A DNA stretch of 64,000 nucleotides from Hippopus hippopus (Eukaryota; Mollusca; Bivalvia; Cardiida; Cardiidae). The stretch spans positions 51,474,252 to 51,538,251 of the forward strand of contig OX328096.1 in NCBI GenBank assembly GCA_946811185.2, given 5' to 3'. The position numbers and the translations under genes are program-made. Positions 28,101 through 43,100 of the stretch are shown here, piece by piece (positions within the stretch are counted from its first letter, which is position 1; the number at the start of each line of letters is the position of its first letter). Below the pieces are notes generated by a model, which worked only from the letters and a program-made list of their open reading frames with translations, did no database searches and was not told the origin of the DNA.

Positions 28101-31100
28101 ACAGGAATACCTACATTCGCACTGTATCAGAAGCAATTGGCATTGATTCTGTTATAATGACAATAGTGGCTGTTGATCCTAATCCTGCAGACTCCAAAAA
28201 TGGAATGTTGATGTATCAAATCAATGACACTGATGCATCAAAACGCTTCCTAATAGATGGGTCAGGTGCCATAACACCTAGGGTGAATTTGAAGGATGTG
28301 GAGAAACTCAACTGGGTGGTATGTATCTGATTCTTTTTAGCTAACCTGAGTTTTTATGGTTGGCTGCCATGCATGATAGCTCAAAAGGTAATAATACATG
28401 GCCTGATTTCATGAAAATATCTTAAGTCTCTTATTTTTCTCAAATCCACTAAGAGTATTGGTTTTTGACTCAAAGTGAGTTTGCTATTTAAGATGCATTT
28501 CACTAACATTCACAGACTTTAGTAATGTTTTCAGATCCTGAGCTTATACATTTCAGACTAAACAAAGCAAAATAGACAGACTTAACTCAGTTAACACACT
28601 TAAATCCAGTCTTTTGTTCTTTCATTATGAGTTATAGCAATTTCAAACTATTGTACTGTTTAACTTTGTAAATGTTGTAGTTCCCGGTTAGAGTTAGTGA
28701 CATGGGTGACCCATCAAAGTTTGACGAGACCACTGTTGAAATCACAATACAGCAAGTTGGTGGACCTGTTTTCATCCCTAATGAAGTGACATTAACCATC
28801 AATGAAAGCTTACCTATAGATACAGTTTTGACAACACTGACAGTTGAGGATGACACTGTAAGTCAATCTTTTTAGGCTTCATCATCCATAATGTACAATA
28901 CATAAGTGAGTAATGTAGAACAAAAAAAAGAATTCTAACTGACAGTAAAAAGCCAAATATTGTGATTTCACCCTATTCCTTTCCTGTGGAAAATCTGGCT
29001 ATATTGGACAGTGTAGATAAAGATCGGACTTGCATGAACTGTGCAGTCTGATCTTGATTTACATTGTCCACAGGAGCGTACTGCGTCTCTCTCAGTAGCC
29101 TAAGGGTGAAATAGCATTCTTGATTAGGAGTGTGTAATGATTCGGAACCCCTGGTTACGCCCCTATTATTTCTCACTGGAGAGATGTTTTGTAACAAATA
29201 ACTTCCTGAACCAGATATGCAGTAGACAACCTTGAAAATGAACTTGTTAACCCTTATCAGATGACAAAATTTTAGCCATATCAAAATTGAAAGCATTTGC
29301 AGACGCTATATTGAATGTGACTCAAAATATAAACATTGTCTTTCATAGGGGAAAAAACATTGTGGGAAAAGGAGAAAATGCTGGTTACCAGCATTTTCTC
29401 CTTTTCTCACTATGTTTTCAAAAGCTTTCTGTCTAAAGGGTCATTGAAAGTTGTCATTTTGCGGTAAAGGGTTAAACAGGGATGATCAAAATGATGGTTG
29501 TATAACACTTATTCAAACAATCTCAAAGTTTTAAGGGCCCTTTGAAAGCCTTTTGAAAACATAGTGAGAAAAGCATTTTCTTCTTTTCCCACATCTGTTT
29601 TCCACTCTTCCAGAGACAAATTCTATTACTTGAGCCACATGTAATCTGTTGTCTGCAAAGCTTTTATTTTGGACCAGTCTTTAATTTTGTTGCATGGTAG
29701 AGAGATAAGTGAATACCTGTTTATCATAAAAAGCTACCTTGTTTTTAGTGTGAAAAAGCCATTTTGAATTTTCTTATTCATGTTTGAGATAACATTTTAA
29801 CGCATAACCTCCCTTGTTGTCAGTGTAATACACACATTACAAATTCTCTTACCTTATACATGTTTGATATCACAATTGTGTGACGTCATTTTCGACGTCA
29901 TTTAGTATGTATTTCAAAGAGGTAAATGGGTTTAATGGATATAACCCAGGTGCATCTTTAGAGGGTTTTGCGTCTTCTGATCTATAATTTGTGAAATATT
30001 GTTATGTGATAAAAAGAGTCTGACATTCAGTGGCGTTTGAGATAAAATTTTATCAAACTCAACAAGAAGAAATGTTATTAAGCTCACCAAAGGCTCACTT
30101 AACAAAATTTTCCCTGGACTCATTTAATAAAATTTTATCTCCAATGCCAAATCATGTCAGACCCTATATTTCTGACATCATAAGATCATTAAATGAGGTA
30201 ACTTGAGAAAGCAGGGAATTCCCTAACAAATCAGACACTAATTTTCCAGTCAATGCATTGTGGATAAGTTACAGAAAGTTTTAAAAGCAGTTATGTGTAA
30301 GCTGCTATGAAACTAATTTTATCTTGAAGTTACACCCATATCAAAGCAGTGAAATGTTCCTATTTGTGAAAATCTGAGATTCATCTTTGAACTGGTTCAA
30401 CATTGTGGAAATGTGGATTATTAATATTTTGTCCTTTTACTATGATATTTTCAAACTTGTAAAAAAACACAAGATTGTTTTGTAAAGAATTAAAGGTAGT
30501 TATTTTTCTTTTTCCCTCAGGACAATTTGACATATGTAGTTAGAGGAGATGGATTAGGAAGAATCTTTTTCAAAGTGGACCAACAGGGTATCCTGCGAGT
30601 GAACGCTAGTCTTTCAGAAGACAAATCAACTAACTATCTGGTAATTATCAACGGTTCCATTTTATTGTCAAAAATAGGTATCCTTGACCCTTTCATTGCC
30701 ATAGGCCTAAAAAATGGGCTTCTGCTGATGGCAAAGATCAAGACCAGACTGCATAGAAGATGCAGTGTGATTGTGAAATGTATACTATCCACTCTTGAAG
30801 TCCACTCTTTAAGTTAAGCCTGTAAGAAAAGAATCTTTCTGAGTTTTAGTTGATTTTATTTTCAGTTGTTTAACCTTTAGGCTGCTAAAAGCGACTCGGT
30901 GACTTTTTGCAGACAGTGTAGATGAAGATCAGACTGCATGAAGCGTGCAGGCTGATCTTGGATCTACACTGTATGACAAGGAGATATTTTTTCACTGAAA
31001 AATAACTTGGAAACAGAAACATTTACATTTTTACTGTCGGCTTTAAAGTTTCGTTTAACTTATTTAGCTGGTTAACCCTTTACCACACAATGCCGACTTT

Positions 31101-34100
31101 TAACAACCCTGGGAAAGAAGCCTTTTGAAAACATCAGGGGAAAAGGAGAAAATGCTGGTAACCAGCATTTTCTCCTTTTCCCACAATGTTTTCTACCCTA
31201 TCAAAGACAATTTACAACATTTGAGCCACATTGACATTGTCATCTGCAAATGCTTTCAATTTTGACAGGACTAAAGTTTGATGTCTGGTAAAGGGTTGAG
31301 GTTTAAAGAGGTAATGTATATATCCTCTGAGCTATGAAAGAGCTAATAGGCCAAGGATTCTTAATCATTAGTGTTAGCAAAACTTGACCATTTAGTTCAA
31401 GAAGACTGATTCAGTGTTTTAAAGTCGTTTATTTGGTCAATAAGCTCCAAACCGTAAAAACTGAAAATACCCCAAAAGCACTTCTTAGTGCCAAATTTAT
31501 AAAATTCTAATCAAATGCTCATTGCTCAATACAAAGGCTTAAATTTGGCCTGCTTCACTCAATACAGATGTAAACTAAGAATTAAATGTCTTTCGTTCTA
31601 TCGTGGTCAATGCCTGTATTTGAAGACAATGACACAGATGGCAAGTTTGTTCAGGTAGAGCAATCTTAACCTCTGGTACACTGTTTTCACTGTCGAACAA
31701 AATTAATTTTGACTCTGATTCTAATTCTAATATTTGTTGCAGAATTTTCTGATATAAATGATTATCAACTGGCAAGAATTATTTTGACTGCATGATAACA
31801 ATGACTAGATAAATCTCAGCACTATTACATGATCATACCACATGAAACCTTGTGTGAAATTTGAATGCAACAGTACAATACTCTATTAATATTGTAAACA
31901 AGTAGTAATCATTTGCACAAAAGCAATCAACCTTCAATATATCCTAAGAAAAAATACATTGTACAAATAATTTTGTATCCAATAGCGACAAAGATCTGTC
32001 ATAATCAAGTTCTCCGTCAATGACTACAGTATATTAGCCCTTGACTACTACTGAATAGAAATGGTGAAAATGACTCTTGTTCCATAATGGTAGACTAGAT
32101 GCTTAGTATTTTTGTTTATTTTACCAAGGGAGAATACCCTGATATTACTCTCAAGGTAAAAGAATGAACTTTAACTCTACATTAACCGTGTTACAAAATT
32201 TAGGTTTTAATCCTAGTGCAAGGGCTATACAACTTTATCGGGACGTATAGTTATTATAATAGACACATGACGGTTGCAAGGACTGGTCTTTAAAGTATGT
32301 CATAGATAGATGACCCTATTTAGGGTTGTTAAATAAATAAACCTTCTCACAAACCAATGCAGGCCCAAATGAATTTAGAATACCATAGTTGACACAGTTT
32401 ACATTGTACTCAAACTTAATATGTACGGTATACACACTGGTATATGATATGATTCTTGACCAAGCTTCTGCATTTGAATCATTAACCTTGTAGGAATAAG
32501 TATTTTTCGTTTGCATTTGGCCATTGTCAGAAAAAGAATATCAGAAAAAGTCCATTGCACATGCCTGATATTATATACTAGAAAATCTATCAGTTAGACT
32601 AAGACTGGTAGCTCTAATAGGGTTGATTGAATATCGGAACATCAATGAACTGAAGCTCGGAAACCCAATCAGTCTTTTCTATATACAAGCAACAATTACA
32701 AATGTATCAAAATTAATTATCATCACATAATTACCATGAAATAATGACATTTACAATTAGTAATGTGCAATCAATAAGAGCAACAAGAATCATGTTTGCA
32801 GCATACAACTTTGACAAACGCCTTTGTCCTTTTCTTTACTAGAAGACGAATTTTTTAGACAGTAACATGTTGGAAGCATTTGGAGATGACAAGTGAAATA
32901 TTGCTCAAATTATCAGATTTGAGCCATTCTCTGGCAAAAGGGGCCTTAACCCATTACCACACTATCCCTACTTTTGACAACCCTGAGAAAGAAGCCTTTA
33001 GAAAACATTGTGGGGAAAGGAGAAAATGCTGGTAACCAGCATTTTCTCCTTTTCCCACAATGTTTTCTACCCTTCACAGAACAAATTTCAAATTTTCAGT
33101 CACTTTTATTTTGTCGTCTGCAAATGCTTTCGATTTGGACAAGCCTAAAATAATGTCGTTTGGTAATGAGTTAACACATGGTTGTCATGCATTTTACCGT
33201 GCAAATCAATTCATAATTATGGATCCATTATATCCATTTTCTTTAGCAAATGACTGAAGTATGAGGTTGAATGGTCCTTGAATGTGCAGAAAATAAATCG
33301 AAAGCAAAAAGTTTCAGTCCAGGTCAGCCTGCGCGGACTGCGCAGGCTGACCTGGATCAATACTTTTTGTAAATGTATTGAGCCCCCCTTTTCACAGAGC
33401 ATAGCACTTGCGTTTTTTAACACCACTTACAAATAAAACTTTCTCATTTTGTCTCTGGTATCACTTTTGACCATACCTGATTCTCTAAACGCCACAATGT
33501 CTCTCTGCTATGATTATAATAAAACCTGTTTTATTTACTGATGAATTTCCTTTTATTTTAAGGTTCGTGTTCAAGCCTACAGGGACAATGATCCCAATAT
33601 TTATGGGGAAGTTATAGTTAGGATATTTGTGATCCGTAATCCTTCAGCTCCTGAATTCAAGCATGGCAACTTAGTGTTTAATATCAGTGAAGATATAGGC
33701 TTAAGGGAAACTTTTGGACAAGTGGTTGCAGAAGATAAAGATACGGTATGTAGATTTTTTTATTGTTTGATAGATTATCTCTTTACCAGACAATTGTGTG
33801 GCTTGTAGGAAAAAGAGTTTGGAAATACTGTCGAAAGTCAAAAACATCTCCCATTATTTGAACTACATTTGATGTACTGCAAAATTTAGCATGATAAGCC
33901 TCTTTTCATCTTGTTTATTTAACCCTTTCCGGAACAGTCCCTGGTTTTCACGACCCTGAAAAAGAAACCTTTTGAAAACATCGTGGGAAAAGGAGAAAAT
34001 GCTGGTAAGCAGCATTTTCTCCTTTTCCCACAATGTTTTCTACCCTTCCAGAACAAATTTCAATTTTTGAGTCACATTAATTTTGTCATCTGCAACTGCT

Positions 34101-37100
34101 TTCAATTTGGACCAGTATAAAATTTTGTCGTTTGGTAAAGAGTTAATTATGTATTCATGTAATTGTTTAACCCTTCACCAAACAGTTCCTTGATTTAACA
34201 ACCCTGAGGAAGAAGACTTGTAAACATTGTTTGAATAGGCAAAATTGCTGGTAACTTGCATTTTCCTTCCTTTTGTACAATGTTTTCTACCATATCAAAA
34301 TTAGAAATCATAATTTAAGCTACATCTAATTTATCACATGCATGATGCTGTGGAAATTTTGTCAAAAACTGTGTTGTTTTGTAAAGAGTTTACCCTGTCA
34401 GTACACCACATATAAAATGGAAGTTTCCTGTGTTTAACACTCTACCACACAATCCTGACTTTAAGCAACCATGAGAAAGAGGACTTTTGAAAACACAGTG
34501 GGAAAAGAAGTAAATGCTGGTTAAAAGCATTTCCTTTTTACCCTACAGAATTTTCCTTCCTATCAAAGACAACTTCCACAATTTTTGCTACATTAGTCAT
34601 CTGCAAATGCTTTGAGTTTGCAAAAAGTCTAAAATTGTTGTGTGGTAAAAGGAAATACACAAACATTTGTAATGTGAATGCATTTTACCCTGTTTAACTC
34701 CTTACCACACAATCCCGACTTTTAACGACCCTGAGAAAGAAGCCTTTTGAAAACATTGTGAGAAAAGGAGAAAATGCTGGTAACCAGCATTTTCTCCTTT
34801 TCCCACTATGTTTTCTACCCATCCCAAGCCAAATTGTAATTTTTCAGTCACATTTATTTTGTCGTCTGCAAATGCTTTCAATTTGGACTAGTCTATAATT
34901 TTGTCCTTTGGTAAAGGGTTAACCATTTTCTTCATAATTATTTTGATGACCCTGATAGAGAAACCTTTTCAAAGTATTTAGAAAACCAAGAAACTGCTGG
35001 TAGCATTTGACCAGCAGTTTCCCATTATGTTTCCCGAGTCCCAGTAGCTAGGTTGGTAGCATACAGGACTTCAAAACAGGTGGTCACTGGTGCGATCCCC
35101 TGCTCAGCCAATTTCTTCCCGAGGATTGATGATATTCATTGAAACAGGATTCAATCCTCCCTCACCACTGACCATTGTTTCAACCATGGTTTTATTGGAA
35201 AGCAGCCAGTGACTTGGAAAAAATATTGTGTGGAGTACTGGTAAAAGAAACTCCAGGAAAGCATGGATAGGTGCACTGGCCACAGCAATATAACTGAAAT
35301 CATTTTGAAAACAGTGTTAAGCACCATACAAGCAATCAGTCAATCCCATGCTGCTTACACAGCCTTCTTTCTTTTGGTCATAAAATCTTGAGATCATGTG
35401 GTTAACGCTTTACAACACAATCCCAAGTTTTAACAACTCTAAGGAAAAAAGCTTTTGAAGTCATTGTGGGAAAAGGATAAAATGCTGATAACCAACATTT
35501 TTAGCTCACCTGAGCACGAAGTGCTCATGGGGAGCTGTTGTGATAGTGCTGTGTCCGTCGTGCGGCGTGCGTCGTCTGTCGTCAACTTTTCACCTTGTGT
35601 ACGCTCTAGAGGCCACATTTTCAGTCTGATACTCATGAAACTTGGTCAGAATGTTTGTCTCAATAAAATCTCGGACGAGTCCGAAAATGGGTCATGTCGG
35701 GTGAAAAACTAGGTCACTAGGTCAAATCTTAGAAAAATCTTGTATACGCTCTAGAGGCCACATTTTCTGTCCAATACTCCTGAAAGTTGGTCAGAATGTT
35801 TGCCTTGATAATATCTTGGACGAGTTTGAAAATGGGTCATGTTGGGTCAAAAACTAGGTCACTAGGTCAAATCTCAGAAAAACCTTGTGTACGCTCTAGA
35901 GGCCACATTTTCAGTCCAACACTCTTGGAAGTTGGTCAGAACGTTTGTCTTGATGATATCTCAGACGAGTTTGAAAATGGGTCATGTCGGGTCAAAAACT
36001 AGGTCAGTAGGTCAAATCTTAGGAAAACCTTGTGTACGCTCTGGAGGCCACATTTTCAGTCCAACACTCTTGAAAGTTGGTCAGAATGTTTGTCTGGATG
36101 ATATCTCGGATGAGTTCAAAAATAGGTTATGTGGGGTCAAAAACTAGGTCATTAGGTCAAATCTTAGAAAAACCTTGTGTACGCTCTAGAGGCCACATTT
36201 ACAATCCAACACTCTTGGAAGTTGGTCAGAACGTTTGTCTTAATGATATCTTGGACGAGTTTGATAATGGGTCATGTGGGGTCAAAAACTAGGTCACTAG
36301 GTCAAATCTTAGAAAAACCTTGTGTAAGCTCTGGAGGACACATTTTCAGTCCGATACTTCTGAAAGTTGGTCAGAATGTTTGTCGTGATGAGTCCTTGAT
36401 TGAGTTTAAATTTGGGTCCTGTGGGGTCAAAAACTAGGTCACTGGGTCAAATTTTGGAAAAACCTTGTGTACGCTCTAGAGGCCACATTTTCAGTCTGAT
36501 ACTCTTTAAACTTGCTCAGAATGTTTGTTTTGGTGATATCTCAAAAGAGTTTGAAAATGGGTCATGTCAGGTCAAAAACTAGGTCATTAGGTCAAATCTT
36601 AGAAAAACCTTTTGTACGCTCTAGAGGCCACATTTTCAGTCCAATACTCATGAAACTTGGTCAGAGTGTTTGTCTTAGTGATATCTAAAAAGTGTTTGAT
36701 AATGGGTAATGTCTGATCAAAAACTAGGTCACTAGGCCAAATCTTAGAAAAACCTTGTGTATGCTGTAGAAGCCACATTTTTAGTCCGAAACTCTTAAAA
36801 GTTGGTCAGAATGTTTGTCTTGATAATATCTTGAAAGAGTTCGAAAATGGGTAATGTTGGATCAAAAACTAGGTCACTAGGTCAAATCTTCGAAAACCTT
36901 GTTTACTTTCTAGAGGCCTCATTTTTAATGCAATACTTATGAAACTTGGTCAGAATGTTGGTCTTGCACCAGTTTGCAATTGGGTCATTTCGGGTCAATA
37001 ACTCATGAAAATCTTGGTAGAATGTTTGTCATAATATCTCAAAAGAGATTGAAAATGGGTCATGTTTGGTCAAATGACTCAGGTGAGCGATTTCAGGGCC

Positions 37101-40100
37101 ATCATGGCCCTCTTGTTTCCTTTTAGCACAATGCTTTCTATACTTCAAAAGAGAAATTTGAGTTTTTTAGTCACATTAGACTTGTTGTCTGCTAATATTT
37201 TCCATTAAATCCATTTAATCCTTTACCACACTGCAAAATTTTAGACCTATCCAAATTGAAAGCATTTGCAGACAACAACTTCATAGTGGCTCAAATGACA
37301 CAAGTTTTCTTTGGCAGGGTGCAAAACTTTGTGGGGGAAAAGGAGAAAATGCTGGTTACCAGCATTTTCTCCCCTTCCCACAGTGTTTTCAAAAGACTTC
37401 TCCCTCAATGTTGTTAAAAGTCGTCATTGTGTGGTAATGGGTTAAACCAGTCTGAAATTTTGTCATTTGGTAAAGAGTTAACCTTTTGCCACACAATCCT
37501 GAGTTTTAAGACAGAGGTCTATTGAAAACATTGTGGGAAAAGGAGAAAATGCTGGTAACCAGCATTTTCTCCTTTTTCCACAATGTTTTCCGCCCTATCA
37601 AAGACAAATTCCATCATTTGAGCCACAGTTAAATTTTCATTGGCAAATGCTTTCAATTTTGACAAGTCTACATCTTTGTCGTGTGGTAAAGGGTTAAAGG
37701 ATTAGGAAACGTTTTTTGTAATAGATATGTCAAACTGTGAACCAATTCAAAACATTGTGTAAGAATACATACCATCATTCAAAGTCAAAGATTGTTTGAA
37801 TTTTATGTTTCAGGGTACCAATGGAGAGATAACATATGAATTATCCGACAACACATACTTGGATAATTACTTTGCTGTTAATGAGAATAATGGACAGCTG
37901 TATGTCATTGCTCCACTCTCAAATGATGGGGATGTACCTGTATACCAGGTCAGTAATTATTAATTATTCTTGTTATTATAGGGGTCCTGCCTCCTGCCTG
38001 GCTCAGTAAAAGTGTAGGACACCTGACCTGGATAGCCTGGGTTCCAGTCCGTTCATTTTTTTTCCTTTTCTATCATTCGGACGTTACTTTGTCAAAAATG
38101 ATGGCCTGGGGACATTCGAAAACCAGTCGCAGCAACATCTAGTTTACCCCATCTCACAGTTGGGTAAAGTAGATGTCGCTGCAATCATTTTCGAATGTAA
38201 ATGACTAGAAATAGATACAGAAATTCCAATGGCCTCGATTTGGTCACTTCCTGTTTGTTGACCGTCTTTGAAAATATTGAAAAAAAAGTTAAACGGGTAT
38301 TCACAATGACTTTGGAGGATAGTTGATTAGCTGCTAATTGTTTCTTCTGTTTGACTGAAAGCTTTTCAAGAGGATGTTTTTACTAGTTTTGGTGCAGGTC
38401 GCAATAAAACAACAGGTTCGGGAAAATCACTCATCCCTGTTGTTCTTGAATTAGTCGAAAAATGCGCCAATTTATCATTATCAACATTGTGATGTCACAC
38501 GATAAACAAATCTTTAATCAAATTATCTGCACAATTCATAGTCATGGGGAAACCCTCGAATGTCCCCTGGCGGTAATAATAACAGATAGCTGCCAAATAT
38601 CGACAGCAATCCAAGATTAGGGTGGTGTGATAAAGAGTTATAAATTATTACTGCCTGGACCCAGGCTAGACCTGGAGGCCACGGGTTCCAGCCTCACTGG
38701 ATCCACTGGGTTTTTGGTGGGAATGTCCTTGGGCAAGACACTTCTGAGCCCTAGCCTGGTACTGGTGAAAACCAGGAAATACATGAATATATGCCATGAA
38801 ATGAATGAAATAATGTTGAAAGCAGTGTAAAACACCAATCAATCAATCAATCAATTCTTATTATAATACTGCAGATTTGCTTTGCCTGTTAGCTTTGTAG
38901 GTTACAATTAGGGCTTGAATGGGAGGGGGTGTCTCTGGTTCAAACCCCAAGCTCACCTAACTTTGTCCTAGGGATCGATGATAGTCATTGTGACAAGCTT
39001 CATTCCTCTCTCATAGCTGATCATTTTCTTGATGATGGTTATGTTGGAAAGTAGCGCATGGCTTTGGACGAATATTGTGCCAAGCAATGGTAAAAGATAT
39101 TAAGGAGAGCATGATAGGTGCACTGATGGCTGGAAAAGAACTGTAATAATGTTGGAAACAATGTTATACACCTTCCAAAATCTTCTTCAGGCTTATCCTT
39201 TTTCTAACATGGTGAATTGACATAGCCCTGTAGAAACAGAAATCAAGAATTTTGTTGTCAGATTCATGACGATGAATATATATGGACAAAAATTAACTTT
39301 ATACTGGTGTCTATCATTTTTTTACAGTTCAATATCATTGCCCGAGACAATGGATTTCCTGCTAAATTTGCAACTGTTGGGATAACAGTTTATGTTACAC
39401 GCAACCCCAATCCACCAAGTTTTGTTGGACGACCATACAACACAAATATCAGTGAGAATGCACTTGTTAACTCATTTGTTTTCCAAGTCTCGGCAGTAGA
39501 TGAAGATAATGTAAGTTCAAAAATTTCTTTTCTTTCATCTGATTAACCATATTACCTCACAATCCTGAGTTTTAATGCCTCTGAGATAGAAAGCTTTTCA
39601 AAATATTGTGGAGGGGGGTCGGGAGGAGAGAAAATTCTGGTTATTAGCATTTTCTCCTTTTTCTCCCATAATTATTTCTGCCCTGTCAAAGATAAATCTC
39701 ACCATTTGAGCCACATTTATTTTGTGGTCTGTTTTTGTTTTCAAGTTGGAAAGGTCAATGTTTTTGTGTGGTAAACATTTTTTGATCTTTTGGAGACAGT
39801 GCCCATAAAAAGCTATTTCTCCCCTTTTACCATACTGCTTCCTTTTGTGTTCATATAGTTAACCTTAATCCTTTACCAAACAACAAAATTTTGCACTTGT
39901 CCAAATTGAAAGCATTTATAGATGACATGTGAAATAAGGCTGAAATCAAGAGCATTTGACACTGATAGGATAGAAAACACTGCGGGAAAAGAAAAATAAA
40001 AAAATGCTGGTTATCAGCATTTTCTCCTTTTACCATAATCTTTTCAAAAGCCTCCTTCCTCTGGGTTGTTAAAAGTTAGGATTTTATGGTAAAGGGTGAA

Positions 40101-43100
40101 TGGACATGTATATTGATCATCTATCATTTCTAACCCTTATCCTGCTAAATAAGTAAAGCCAATAATAAAAACCCAAATTTTGTTATGTCAAAGATATGTT
40201 TTGGGGGAAAAATATGTCCTTATCAGACAGTGTAGATCAAAGATCAGACTGCATGTTCTGTACAGTCTGATCTTGATCTACCCTGTCATCAAAAGGTCAG
40301 CAGCATAAGTGTTAAGTATGTTTTCATTTATCTGCAGTAAATGTTTTGGGTGAAGGTACAATATCAACTCTAATTAGCAATCCCTTTGTTTTCTGTCCTT
40401 TTCATGTTAAATCCTTTCATAATAGTCTAATTTAATTTCTGTGTTTTCAATTGGGACAAGCCTAAAATTTTGCCATGCGGTAAAGACTTTACACCAAACA
40501 ACTAAACAAGCTAGCCAACTGTGACATTTGTTGTTACACTTTACCAGAAGTCAAAAATTTGGACTTCTCCAAAATGGAAATTTTTTGATTTGATATTTTT
40601 CACTTAACCTTTCACCTCACAATCATGACTTTTAATGACTCTGAAAAAGAAATCATTTGAAAAGAATGTGGAAAAGGAGAAAATTCTGGTTACCAGCATT
40701 TTCTTCTTTTCCCACAAAGTTTTCTACCCTTCCCAAAACAAATTTCAAATTTGGGTCTCATTTATTTTGTAGTCTGCAAATGCTTTCAATTAAGATTGGT
40801 CTAAACTTCTGTCATTTGGTAGAGTTAAAAAGCAACTGCATGCTATGCTCTTGTATCATATTACTAAAAATAATATATGATATTTTTTAGGACAACGTGA
40901 TATATGGTATTCGATTGTCAACAGGTTCTGTTTACTTTGATATTAACAACAGTTCAGGTATCATTACCACGAAGGCAGTTCTATATAGGACTGATGACAA
41001 CTACATAGATGTAAGTACATCTTTTAACCATTTACCAAGTAATCAATTGCTTTTACAAGTAGAATCCTGTAGAAAACATTGTTGGACAAGGAGAAAATGC
41101 TTGTAACCAGCATTCTATCCTTTCAAAGACAAATTCTATTGTTTCTGCTGTTTTCAATTTGTTGCCTGCAAATGCCTTCATTATCAAAAAGGCCAAAATT
41201 TTGTCATTTAGTCTTAGCTCTCTACCACACAATTCCATGTTTTAACAACACTAAGGAAGAAGTTTGCTTGAAAACATTGTAGGAAAATGGTGAAAATGCC
41301 AGCATTTTCTCCTTTTCCCAATTTATCTAACAGTTCAAATACAAATCCAATCTGTGGAACCACATGTAATTTATCGTCTGCAAATGCTTCAATTTAGATC
41401 AGTCTAAACTTTCTTTGTCTGGTAAGGAGTAACATGCCAATTGGGATAGGGCACTTTTCCTCTCACTAAAGTTCAAGTAGATTACACAGAAAACATTCAT
41501 TAATTGTACTGATTCAAACTTATGTCTAAAATACTTCAGAAACACAGGTGTTTTATACCAAGAAAATCCCAAACCTGTATGAAAAAGTCAATTTTCAAAC
41601 CTTCAAACAAAACTGTTTCGTCAATAAGGCTACATTAACTTTGTCATCTGCAAATCTTTTAAGATTAAAACAAGTCAAAAATTTTGCTATCTTGTCAATT
41701 TTGTATTCAAATAGTATTCATCTGATCAGACAAGCAGGCTAGTCTTTAAATTCAAATTTTGAGCCTTGCTCTGTGAAAATAGGGCTTAATGCATCTGCAA
41801 GAAGTATTGACTCAGATCAGCCTGTGCAGTTTGCACAGGCTGACCTGGGCCAAAACTTTGCTATCAGTAAATTTTCTGCATATCCAAGGACCATTCTACC
41901 TCAGGATTCATTTGGTTGTTAAACAAACTGGATTTAATAGATCCATAATTACATAATGTCTTGGTTGGCATAATGCATTGTGGGGATGCATTAACCCTAT
42001 ACCACACAATCCCGACTTTTAACGACCCTGTGAAAGAAGCCTTTTGAAAACATTGTGGGAAAAGGAGAAAATGCTGGTAACCACTTTTGTTTTGTCATCT
42101 GCAAATGCTTTCAATTTGGACCAGTCTAAAATTTTGTCGTTTGGTAAAGAGTTAAGCCCCCTTTTATCTGAGCATGGCTCAATTTTAAGTGGACACGCCA
42201 GTTTCAATTTGTATCTTGACATATATTTTTGACATACACATGTAATTTTATGGATTATATTTTCAGTTAACTGTGATAGCATATGATGATACACCAGCCT
42301 CTAGGACTGCTGAAGCTAATGTGAGAGTCACAATCCTTCGCAATCAAAATCCTCCAATATTTGTCGAGGAGACCCTATCAAGAAACATATCAGAATACAC
42401 TGACTTGCGTGAAACAGTGGCAACAGTTCTGGCTCGAGATCAGGACAACGAATTTAGTCCAAGTGGTCAGCTTAAGTATGAAATTGAAAGTGCCGAACCT
42501 CCAATTGGGTCAACTTACTTTGTTGTCAGTGAAAATACAGGAGAAATAACTGTGGGATCAGTACTGATTAACACGGACCCAGCACCGAGAAATATAGTTG
42601 TAAGTGTTTTACCACATATTTCAAGGTTTTTATAACTCTGATGAAGAGGGCTTTAAAAGGAAACCAAAATTAAAGGACAAACTGCAAGTTAGTATCTGAT
42701 GTTTACTCCTTTTCCCACATTGTTTTCTATCTTTCTTAAGGAACAATTAATACCATTTGAGCCACATTATCTTTGTTACCTGCAAATAGTTTTAATGAGG
42801 ACAACCGCCATATTTTGTTGTCTGGTAGATATTTTCCTCCTGGTATAATTCGTGTTTTGGTACTTTCAAAATGAAAGGCTTGCTACATGTACTAATATAT
42901 GGAATATTAAAATAGTATGTATTTCTGTCATATCATATGAAGTTGTGTATGTAAAGACATGTGTATCAGATGAGATTGAAGGATGAATCTGATGCCTACC
43001 TCTTTACACATAAAACGAGATTTAACCTACTCAGACCACAGGAGGAACTAAAATTGTCCTTTCCATTCTGAGGAATAATAATCCACTATTTTCTCTATTT

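Larger units (their letters stand above)
33746..37813. repeat. Intron 25: MITE-1 array, SINE and tandem-repeat element
   Basis: Four MITE-1 copies follow in a row: 33919-34146, 34167-34390, 34434-34650, 34694-34922. A SINE lies at about 35038-35345. A MITE-1 starting near 35402 is split by the element 35503-37115 and resumes to about 37210. Two more MITE-1 copies are at 37215-37445 and 37478-37697. Confidence 0.75.

Noticed and set aside
35455..36582. Overlapping open frames of 60-86 residues repeating S-R-G-H-I-F-S and F-E-N-G-S-C
   Set aside because: They are translations of the 145-bp tandem repeat, shifted from unit to unit, with no start context or splice support.
13861..37000. Regular tandem repeats considered as CRISPR arrays
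   Set aside because: Units are 145-162 bp without separate spacers, and the genome is eukaryotic.
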